NCBI GenBank assembly: GCA_046714215.1
Contig: JBKKBM010000063.1
Coordinates: 1 to 13,639 of the forward strand
Reading direction: 5' to 3'
Source: DATLCI01 sp046714215
Lineage (GTDB): Bacteria > Acidobacteriota > Terriglobia > Terriglobales > Acidobacteriaceae
DNA length: 13,639 nucleotides
The notes below the pieces were generated by a model, which saw only the letters and a list, made by a program, of their open reading frames with translations, searched no databases and was not told where the DNA came from. The translations under genes and the position numbers were made by a program. This document shows positions 7,515 to 13,639 of this stretch, piece after piece (within the stretch, counting starts at the first letter, position 1; every line of letters begins with the position of its first letter).

Positions 7515-8188
7515 CCGTTCCGCGCCTTCTCCGCATACTCCAGCATCCGCCCCACCGCCTTCTGGATACGCCGTTGCTGTGATTCCGGATTGCGATAGTA
7601 GAAAATCCCCAGTAGTTCGCCACGACGCATCGCGGGCGTCATGCGCTTCCAACCCGCTCTCGCCTTCGGGTTTGCGTCCATGGCCCTTTGCAGGATGGGG
7701 GGCAACTCCCGCTCAGCATCCATCGTCGAAAGTAGACGTTCAGCCATCTGTTCTGCCCGTCGCCGCCGCGTCTCGGCCTGCTTTGCGTCTCCCACCCACT
7801 TTGCGATGTCGCGCCGCGCCGAATAGTTCAGCTTGCTGCGATACCACGCGAAAAGCTTCTTATCCTCCTTCAACACTCCCAACAATTCCTTCGGTTCAGC
7901 CACCACGCGGACTTCCAAGTCCGGCTCCATCCGGAATTTCGCACTCATCCCCGGCGCCGTCTTACCGCCCTTCTGCATCTGCTTGTTGACCATCATGAAA
8001 TGTTGTCCGCGTTTCGTCGGGAACGTGGAGGTGCGGAATACGAATCCATTCACTTCGCCTCGGACTTTTACCTGACCGCGCGTGCCCCACACCTTGTTCA
8101 CGTCGAACGGTAGATAGATGATCGTCCATCCCAGTTGATTACTGGTCATGCGTTCCAAGGTCGCGCTAAATCGTTTCGCCTTCGCCAT
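7511..8188 (-). CDS. DUF1905 / YdeI (OmpD-associated, OmdA-like) family protein
   Basis: I chose the ATG at 8186-8188 (225 residues, MAKAKRFSATLER), which matches the usual start of the family. A TTG at 8212 in the same frame would add 8 residues; neither has a well-spaced ribosome site (a GAGG lies only 2 nt before the ATG). Residues about 6-93 resemble DUF1905 (GWTIIYLPFDVNKVWG, VRGEVNGFVFRTS). The rest is helical and basic and looks like OmdA/YdeI: 'LNYSARRDIAKWVGDAKQAE' at about 120, and a second similar segment 'MTPAMRRGELLGIFYYRNPE' at about 183. The family's biochemical role is unclear; E. coli YdeI has been linked to stress resistance and OmpD association in the literature, but nothing here confirms that. 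There is no signal peptide, so it is probably cytoplasmic. It is convergent with, and overlaps by 4 bp, the oxidoreductase gene. Confidence 0.8.
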   Translation of the reverse strand: MAKAKRFSATLERMTSNQLGWTIIYLPFDVNKVWGTRGQVKVRGEVNGFVFRTSTFPTKRGQHFMMVNKQMQKGGKTAPGMSAKFRMEPDLEVRVVAEPKELLGVLKEDKKLFAWYRSKLNYSARRDIAKWVGDAKQAETRRRRAEQMAERLLSTMDAERELPPILQRAMDANPKARAGWKRMTPAMRRGELLGIFYYRNPESQQRRIQKAVGRMLEYAEKARNG

Positions 8189-8340
8189 GGCCTCGCATTT
8201 TACGGCAAACAATCATCGTCAAGCCGGGTTAGATATGAAGGCTAAAGGCTGTCAGCTCAAGGATGACCATATGTCCCTTTTTTGCCACACCGGGAGAAGT
8301 CAACTGGAGGATTCCGTTAGGCTAAGCGTCCGCTTTCCCG

Positions 8341-8346
8341 TATAAT
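8341..8346 (+). promoter_or_regulatory. Candidate -10 element upstream of bamA
   Basis: TATAAT lies 69 nt upstream of the bamA start. The expected -35 position (near 8317-8323, TTAGGCT) matches poorly. A short inverted repeat, AAGCG-TC-CGCTT (8324-8335), lies in the spacer. The rest of 8213-8415 shows no convincing gene or strong hairpin. Confidence 0.4.
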
Positions 8347-8415
8347 TTCCTTTTCCGTAGGACCATATAAAAACGCCGGCACCTAGGCTGGCCGAAACCA
8401 AGACCAGGAATATTC

Positions 8416-11253
8416 GTGCAATCATCTGTGGATACCAAAACCAAGCGCTGCGCCTTGATTTTTGCGGCGTTTGTGGCCCTTTTGCTGGGGCAGATCCCCG
8501 CCGTAGCCCAGCAACAGCTCGTTGAGGACATTAAAATCTACGGCAACCGCCGCATACCGGCGGAGACGGTTCGCGCCCGTATCTTTACCCGCCCCGGCGA
8601 CCTCTACGACGAAGCCGGCCTGCAGCGAGACTTCAGCTCTCTTTGGAATTCCGGCTATTACGAAGACATCCGCTTTGAGCGGGAAGAGAGCCCCAAGGGC
8701 TTCATTCTCCATATCTACTTGAAGGAAAGGCCGACCATCCGCAGCATCGAGTATCGGGGACTGAACTCGGTCACCAACAGCGATGTGCTGGAGAAATATA
8801 AAGAGCGCAAAGTCGGTCTCAGCGTCGAGAGCCAATACGATCCCACGAAGCTAAAAAAGGCCGAAGTCGTCCTCAAGGACCTGCTCGCCGCTCACGGACG
8901 CCAATTCTCCATCATCCGCGCCGAGGTCCGGCCTATTCCGCCAGCCGCCGTCGGGGTCACCTTCGTCGTCAAGGAAGGTCCCAAGGTTAAAGTCGGGAAG
9001 ATTAAGTTTGAAGGCAACAAAAAATTGGGCGCTCGCCGCCTGCGCTCGGCGATGAAAAATACCAAGCCGATCGGGATTCCCCGGTCCATTTTCCTGGAAA
9101 ATATCTTTTCCCGCACGTTCGACTCCACCAAGCTGCAGGAAGACGCCGAACGCGTCCGCTTCGAGTATCAGAAAGCGGGATACTTCAAGGCCATTGTCTC
9201 GGACCCCACCACCCAACTCCGTGATGTGGGGAGGAATTTCATCAATCCCTTCAGCAAGGCTGGAAAGCGCGTAGACATCACCATCCCCGTGGAAGAGGGC
9301 GACCGCTTTACTTTGGGCAAGATCACTTTCAAGGGAAACAAGGCGGTCACGAACCTGCCTGCCCTGCGCAAACTCTTTCCCATGAAGGATGGCGAAATCT
9401 TCAATACGGAGAACGTCCGTAAAGGCCTGGAAGGCCTGCGCAAAGCCTACGGGTCGCTTGGATACATCAATTTCACGCCCGTTCCAGACACCATCATTCA
9501 CGACGAGAACAAGACCATCGACGTTGAGGTCGACTTGGATGAAGGCAAGCCCTATTACATTCGCCGCATCGAGTTCGTTGGCAATACCACCACCCGCGAC
9601 AAGGTCATCCGCCGGGAATTGGCCCTGGAAGAAGGCAGCGTCTATAACAGCGAGCTTTGGGAGCTCAGCCTCCTGCGCCTGAACCAACTGCAATACTTCG
9701 AGCCGCTCAAGCCCGAGCAGGATTCCGACACCAAGCGCAACGACAAGGACGCGACCGTCGACCTCACCCTCAAGGTCAAGGAGAAAGGCAAGAACAGCAT
9801 CGGGCTGACCGGCGGCGTTAGCGGCCTTTCCGGCTCCTTTATAGGCCTTAATTACGAAACCAACAACTTCCTCGGCCTGGGCGAAACGCTCCGCGTCGAG
9901 GCCAATGTAGGCAGCCGTGAGCGCAACATCGTCTTCGGTTTCAGCGAGCCTTACCTCTTCGACCGGCCGCTCAACGTCGGATTCACCATCTTCAACCGCC
10001 GCTACAACTTCAACCAGGTGAAGGAAGTGGAGATCGCCCGGCAGCAGCAGATTAACCTGCCCCAGGAAGTGCTCGACGCCTTCCAGAATTACAGCTCGAA
10101 CAGCACTGGCTTCACCGTGAGCGCCAGTTATCCGCTGCGCCGCTCCTTCAAACGCGTCGGACTCACGTATTCCTTCGACATCTCCACCGTGCGCGTATTC
10201 AGTTCCGCCTCCCGCCAACTCTTTGAGCAGCTGGCATTCCGCAACTTCTCTGGCCCGAATTCGCTGGCCGGGGTCATCACCAGCAAAGTGTTCCCTTCAT
10301 TCTCTTTTAGCAACATCGATAATCCTCAGCGTCCGCACACCGGTTACAGCTTCTTCGCGGGCGGCGACATCTCCGGCATAGGCGGCAACGTTGCCGCTAT
10401 CCGCCCGGTCGTAGAGTTCAAGCATTTCCTCCCCATGCGCAACTTCCGCAAGGACCGCGAAGGCACCCACACGCTAGGCTATCGCGTCCAAGGATCCTTC
10501 ATCACGGGTTACCGCGGCCTCGTCGCCAATCCCAACGAACGATTTTACTCAGGTGGCGACCAGGACGTTCGCGGCTTCGACCAGCGCACCATCACGCCTT
10601 ACGTCTTCCTGAGCGACCTGACCAACGTTACGCTGCTCAATCCTGATGGCAGCGCGGTACCACTCGATCCTACGAATCCGCGTCGCGGCAACGTCACCAT
10701 TCCCGTTCCCGTGAGCCGCATCACCTTGCCCGGTGGTGACACTAACCTCATCGGCAATCTCGAGTACCGCGTTCCCATCGTCGGACCCGTCACGATCGCC
10801 GCTTTTGCCGACTTCGGCATGAACTTCATTACGCGCACGAATCAGCTCCGGCTCAGCAACGTGCAGTTGAACGACCTCAACGCCACCCGTTTCGGTTGCC
10901 CCGTCATCGCCCCCGGCACCTTCACCTGCGACCCGGCCTTCACCCAGAGCTTCACCTTCGCCCAGACACTGAAGCCCGCGCCCGGTACCAACTTCGTGCC
11001 CCGCATGTCAACCGGGCTGGAACTGCAGGTCATTCTGCCCATCGTCAATGCCCCCTTCCGCATTTATTACGCCTATAACCCGCTACTGCTTGACACCACC
11101 ATCCACACCCCCAATCTGCTGACCCGCAGCATGTTTCCCGCCGGCGCCGCGGGCGACTTCACCTTCCTTCAGTCGCAACGGGCCTTCGCACCTTCCTACG
11201 TGCTGCGCGAGCCGAGAAAGACTTTTCGCTTCACGGTGGCTACCACGTTCTAG
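8416..11253 (+). CDS. bamA: BamA, outer-membrane protein assembly factor (Omp85 family)
   Basis: This 945-residue protein starts at GTG, with an AGGA ribosome site (8406-8409) 6 nt upstream; a GTG four codons later is an alternative. Residues 12-31 are a hydrophobic signal core ending AVA-QQ. Five POTRA domains follow at roughly 34-105, 106-190, 191-295, 297-378 and 379-457, with recurring 'I.(F/Y).GN' starts (IKIYGN, IKFEGN, ITFKGN, IEFVGN). The Omp85 barrel occupies about 458-945, with the loop-6 signature VRGF at 718-721 (GGDQDVRGFD) and a C-terminal beta-signal ending in Phe (FTVATTF). The central BAM subunit folds and inserts beta-barrel proteins into the outer membrane. Length and POTRA number are usual, though the third POTRA has an insertion (about 215-230 and 268-285). 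The usual proteobacterial neighbours (rseP, skp, lpxD) are absent. Cys828 and Cys838 are the only cysteines after the signal peptide. An Omp85 paralogue rather than the housekeeping copy cannot be excluded. Confidence 0.93.
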   Translation: MQSSVDTKTKRCALIFAAFVALLLGQIPAVAQQQLVEDIKIYGNRRIPAETVRARIFTRPGDLYDEAGLQRDFSSLWNSGYYEDIRFEREESPKGFILHIYLKERPTIRSIEYRGLNSVTNSDVLEKYKERKVGLSVESQYDPTKLKKAEVVLKDLLAAHGRQFSIIRAEVRPIPPAAVGVTFVVKEGPKVKVGKIKFEGNKKLGARRLRSAMKNTKPIGIPRSIFLENIFSRTFDSTKLQEDAERVRFEYQKAGYFKAIVSDPTTQLRDVGRNFINPFSKAGKRVDITIPVEEGDRFTLGKITFKGNKAVTNLPALRKLFPMKDGEIFNTENVRKGLEGLRKAYGSLGYINFTPVPDTIIHDENKTIDVEVDLDEGKPYYIRRIEFVGNTTTRDKVIRRELALEEGSVYNSELWELSLLRLNQLQYFEPLKPEQDSDTKRNDKDATVDLTLKVKEKGKNSIGLTGGVSGLSGSFIGLNYETNNFLGLGETLRVEANVGSRERNIVFGFSEPYLFDRPLNVGFTIFNRRYNFNQVKEVEIARQQQINLPQEVLDAFQNYSSNSTGFTVSASYPLRRSFKRVGLTYSFDISTVRVFSSASRQLFEQLAFRNFSGPNSLAGVITSKVFPSFSFSNIDNPQRPHTGYSFFAGGDISGIGGNVAAIRPVVEFKHFLPMRNFRKDREGTHTLGYRVQGSFITGYRGLVANPNERFYSGGDQDVRGFDQRTITPYVFLSDLTNVTLLNPDGSAVPLDPTNPRRGNVTIPVPVSRITLPGGDTNLIGNLEYRVPIVGPVTIAAFADFGMNFITRTNQLRLSNVQLNDLNATRFGCPVIAPGTFTCDPAFTQSFTFAQTLKPAPGTNFVPRMSTGLELQVILPIVNAPFRIYYAYNPLLLDTTIHTPNLLTRSMFPAGAAGDFTFLQSQRAFAPSYVLREPRKTFRFTVATTF

Positions 11254-11272
11254 TTGAGTACGGGGGGCGGTT

Positions 11273-11309
11273 TCTAGAACAGAAAAGCACCGCGGTTCGC
11301 GCGGTGCTT
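11273..11309 (-). terminator. Intrinsic terminator of the kinase-cyclase gene, possibly bidirectional
   Basis: There is a perfect 10-bp stem, AAGCACCGCG (11285-11294) with CGCGGTGCTT (11300-11309), and a 5-nt loop. On the minus strand it is followed by a T-rich run (TTCTGTTCTAG), as expected for rho-independent termination of the gene ending at 11351. On the plus strand, after bamA, the stem is followed by GGGGAATCC with no T tract, so termination of bamA there is less certain. Confidence 0.75.
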
Positions 11310-11350
11310 GGGGAATCCGGTAAAGATGTGATCAGGTCTGCGGTGAGCAG

Positions 11351-13372
11351 CTAGTTCGAAGACACAGCCTTCGCTGTCGTGCGCAGCTTCCATTCGTACG
11401 GCGTGCGTCCGTCGACCATCTGCGTGGTCACTTCCTCGAACCCGGCAGCCGATTCCAGCTCGGTCAGTACTTCTTTTCCCACCCACAACGACGCTGGCGA
11501 TGCATATTTCTGCATGTGCCCGGCCACGTCGATGGTCTCGTCACTGATCTCTTCCATCGCCTTGTCGTCCGGGAAGATGACCTCGCCGCTGTTGATGCCG
11601 CAGCGGACGGAAAAGGGTGTGCGCAGCCGGTGCACGCCGTCGTTGAACCACTCCAGCTCGCTGAGGACGGTCTGTGCCGCCCGGGTCGCCTCTTCTGCGC
11701 TGGGGAATGCGCACATGATGCCGTCCGGCGTCCACGCGACCTTCCACAAGTTATTGCCCTTGAGGATGCGTTCTACGAACTTCTTGTATTCCGCAAACGC
11801 ATGTTCGATGACCAGCTTGTCTTCGCCGATCTTCATCTTGGTTGAGCCCACAATGTCAACCGAAAGAAACGCGAGGCGGCGCCGTCCTTGCTGCAGCACG
11901 CGCTGGGCCTCACTGTACTCGCGCAGCATCGCCAGCCGCTGGTTGCTCACGCGATCCTGCACGGTGACCGGAGCACCCTTACCGCCGCTGGCCCGGGCGC
12001 GGACTACTTTGGTCTTGGCCCATTGTTCCAGTTTGTCCACCGGCAACAGGGCGAGGTGACGGAGGGCAAAACTCGCGATGCCCAGTCCCACGAGGAGAAA
12101 GTCCCAGTTGTTCACCTTGGTGGTAAAGTTCAGGACGCTCTCAGCCGCGCTCTGCGCCGGGACAACCATCCAATCAACGTAAGCTAGGAGCCGCGTGCCC
12201 GTGACAAACTGTGGCTTGATCACTTGACCCACTACCAGGAACTTGAAGAAGAAGCTGAAAGGCACGGTCAAGGTGAATGCGGCCAATCCCCATCGCAGGC
12301 CGCGGATGCCGCTGTATTGCCAGCGCAGCCGCTTAGCCTCTTCCGGTGTCACCGGCGCGGACGAAGCCGACCCCGATCCTGATCCCGGAGGTAACATGAC
12401 CTTCGACGCAGAGACCGGGACCACTGACACACTGGCGCGCATGGAAGAACCGGAGCCGCTACCGAATGAACCGGATGGGAACGATCCGCTGCCCGACTGC
12501 ATCTGCGCGGGTACCATATCTTTGGCGCTCAATGTCGCCTGGACGCGCTTCAACTCCAGCGTCATCTCCTTAGCGTTGGGCCGCCGCGTTGGGTCTTTCT
12601 CCAGGCAGCGGTTGATCAGCTGTTCCAGTCCCTGCGGGATCGTGGGATTTAGTTCATTCACCGGCTTCGGTGACTGGTTCAACAAGCGCGCCAGCGTCGC
12701 CTGCGGCGTCGGCCCCATGAACGGGCTGAAGCCTGTCGCCATCTCGTAGAGCACCACGCCAAAGGAGAAGACGTCGGCTTTGCCATCTACATCTTGTCCC
12801 ATGGCTTGCTCGGGGGACATATGGCTGACCGTGCCCAATACCGTCCCCGCCTGCGTCTTGTACATGTCCGTGACGGTGGCATCGGTCGGGAGGACGTCTT
12901 CCTCTTTCATCTTCGCCAGGCCGAAATCAAGGATCTTGGCATGACCCCGCGGCGTGACCATGATGTTCTCCGCTTTCATGTCGCGGTGAACAACGCCTTT
13001 TTCGTGGGCCACAGAGAGCGCATCCGCAACTTGCACGGCGATATCGCAAAGTTGATTGATGGGGAGCGGCTGGGAGTTGATCATCCGCTTGAGGGTCTTG
13101 CCCTCGATGAACTCCATCACCAGATAGCGGGTGCCGTCCTGCACGCCGAACTGGTAAATGGTCATGATGGAGGGGTGTTGCAGGCGCGAAGCCGCTTTCG
13201 CCTCACGCATGAACCGCGCCACGCTTTCTTCGTTGTCGCTATCAGAAGAAAGCACCATTTTGATCGCGACGGGACGATCCAGTTCCGTGTCCTGGGCGCG
13301 ATACACGACGCCCATGCCGCCTTCGCCGATCTTAGATTCGATCTTATAGCTGCCGAAATTCTTCCCGATCAA
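11351..13372 (-). CDS. Membrane Ser/Thr protein kinase fused to a class III adenylate/guanylate cyclase-homology domain
   Basis: This 673-residue protein starts at TTG (13370-13372), with an AGGGAG ribosome site (13381-13386) 8 nt upstream. No ATG or GTG lies between the upstream in-frame stop and the TTG, and the next Met is inside the P-loop. The N-terminal Hanks-type kinase (about 8-275) is complete: GEGGMG P-loop, Lys38 (VAIK), HRD 129-131 (VVHRDMKAEN), DFG 149-151, and GTVSHMSPEQ in place of the APE motif. A Ser/Gly-rich linker follows (about 290-340). Two membrane segments (about 358-383 and 421-442) flank a roughly 40-residue periplasmic loop. The C-terminal cyclase-homology domain (about 495-660) has Asp506 (SVDIVGST) and Asp550 (WTPDGIMCAF) as probable metal ligands, and GINSGEV. 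The usual catalytic Asn and Arg appear to be Asp615 and His619 (IDVAGHM), so cyclase activity is doubtful. Inferred topology: both enzymatic domains cytoplasmic. Confidence 0.92.
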   Translation of the reverse strand: MIGKNFGSYKIESKIGEGGMGVVYRAQDTELDRPVAIKMVLSSDSDNEESVARFMREAKAASRLQHPSIMTIYQFGVQDGTRYLVMEFIEGKTLKRMINSQPLPINQLCDIAVQVADALSVAHEKGVVHRDMKAENIMVTPRGHAKILDFGLAKMKEEDVLPTDATVTDMYKTQAGTVLGTVSHMSPEQAMGQDVDGKADVFSFGVVLYEMATGFSPFMGPTPQATLARLLNQSPKPVNELNPTIPQGLEQLINRCLEKDPTRRPNAKEMTLELKRVQATLSAKDMVPAQMQSGSGSFPSGSFGSGSGSSMRASVSVVPVSASKVMLPPGSGSGSASSAPVTPEEAKRLRWQYSGIRGLRWGLAAFTLTVPFSFFFKFLVVGQVIKPQFVTGTRLLAYVDWMVVPAQSAAESVLNFTTKVNNWDFLLVGLGIASFALRHLALLPVDKLEQWAKTKVVRARASGGKGAPVTVQDRVSNQRLAMLREYSEAQRVLQQGRRRLAFLSVDIVGSTKMKIGEDKLVIEHAFAEYKKFVERILKGNNLWKVAWTPDGIMCAFPSAEEATRAAQTVLSELEWFNDGVHRLRTPFSVRCGINSGEVIFPDDKAMEEISDETIDVAGHMQKYASPASLWVGKEVLTELESAAGFEEVTTQMVDGRTPYEWKLRTTAKAVSSN

Positions 13373-13380
13373 TCCCGAGG

Positions 13381-13386
13381 CTCCCT
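13381..13386 (-). promoter_or_regulatory. Ribosome binding site that decides the TTG start of the kinase
   Basis: AGGGAG on the minus strand lies 8 nt before the TTG at 13370-13372. In the absence of any ATG or GTG in frame upstream, this supports TTG as the start. Confidence 0.65.
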
Positions 13387-13440
13387 GGTGTATGGAAAAA
13401 CAGTCCCGCCAGTTTACCTTTGATAGGGCCTTTTGCGCAG

Positions 13441-13471
13441 CCTAATTCACCCTAATCGGACTCCGCCTAAT
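13441..13471. repeat. Three CCTAAT (ATTAGG) hexamers between the barrel-protein and kinase genes
   Basis: CCTAAT occurs at 13441-13446, 13451-13456 and 13466-13471, so starts are 10 and 15 bp apart. The 102-bp gap holds no clear terminator. A role as a protein-binding site for kinase transcription is speculative. Confidence 0.3.
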
Positions 13472-13474
13472 ACC

Positions 13475-13639
13475 CTAGAAGCGGTAGGTCAAGCCCCCAC
13501 TCAGCACGTGGGAGCGCCATTGCCCGTTTGTGCCCAGCAGCGCCGCGGAGGCGGGCGTCTCGGTGGAGAAATAATCATAGGCAAAGGTCGGGCTGAACCG
13601 CCCGAGGTTTAGAGTAAGCTGCGAGCCGAAGCTGCCGGT
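13475..13639 (-). CDS. Outer-membrane beta-barrel protein, C-terminal fragment (5' end outside window)
   Basis: The last 54 residues are visible, ending in TAG at 13475-13477. The sequence alternates polar and hydrophobic residues with aromatic girdle positions (SQLTLNLGRFSPTFAYDYF ... WRSHVLSGGLTYRF) and ends in Phe, the classic BAM recognition signal, so this is the end of an outer-membrane barrel. Too little is visible to name the family. It lies upstream of the kinase-cyclase gene on the same strand, with 102 bp between them, and could share a transcript with it. Confidence 0.7.
   Translation of the reverse strand, partial: TGSFGSQLTLNLGRFSPTFAYDYFSTETPASAALLGTNGQWRSHVLSGGLTYRF

Noticed and set aside
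8324..8335. AAGCG-TC-CGCTT inverted repeat as an operator for bamA.
   Set aside because: It is only 5 bp per arm with a 2-nt gap, common by chance; noted with the promoter but not claimed as a site.
8189..8415. A possible small gene or RNA between the YdeI-like gene and bamA, including the frame 8148-8345.
   Set aside because: The frame overlaps the YdeI-like start, has no recognisable product and contains the probable bamA promoter. No stable hairpin or riboswitch-like pattern was seen.
8851..10218. A 455-codon minus-strand open frame opposite bamA.
   Set aside because: It is the antisense shadow of POTRA and barrel coding sequence and has no recognisable motifs.

Overview
The window (about 13.6 kb, GC-rich) looks like chromosomal DNA of a Gram-negative soil bacterium, most likely an Acidobacteriota (Terriglobia/Koribacter-like). 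This is an inference from three things seen here: a very long secreted protein whose N-terminal module ends in 'VPFALKAEDADKLGG', a style common in that phylum; a BamA that ends in Phe; and a Ser/Thr kinase of the acidobacterial type that starts 'IGKNFGSYKIE' with a 'GEGGMGVVY' P-loop. No mobile element, CRISPR array, tRNA or rRNA was seen.

Layout. (1) Positions 2-5197, minus strand: one huge secreted repeat protein, 1732 codons visible, with its 3' end beyond the left edge. It has a signal peptide, a carboxypeptidase-regulatory-like domain, long GVxG repeat arrays, and two YadA-head-like 17-residue repeat arrays in a duplicated module. (2) Positions 5198-5378: a short divergent promoter region. 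(3) Positions 5379-7514, plus strand: a stand-alone cytoplasmic molybdopterin oxidoreductase. (4) Positions 7511-8188, minus strand: a DUF1905/YdeI-type protein. It converges on the oxidoreductase so tightly that both TAG stop codons sit in one CTAG. (5) Positions 8416-11253, plus strand: BamA, with five POTRA domains and a C-terminal beta-barrel. (6) A perfect 10-bp hairpin at 11285-11309 separates BamA from (7) a minus-strand membrane protein (11351-13372) that fuses a Ser/Thr kinase to a class III cyclase-homology domain through two membrane segments. (8) Positions 13475-13639, minus strand: the last 54 residues of another outer-membrane beta-barrel protein.

Functional theme: most of the window concerns the cell envelope (a secreted surface protein, the outer-membrane insertase, another outer-membrane barrel, and a transmembrane signalling kinase). 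The genes are mostly single transcription units in alternating orientation, so there is little operon evidence. The possible exception is the barrel-protein/kinase pair at the right edge, which share a strand with a 102-bp gap. The most unusual items are the higher-order repeat architecture of the giant protein, the kinase-cyclase fusion with altered cyclase catalytic residues, and a BamA whose only two mature cysteines lie 10 residues apart in a late extracellular loop.
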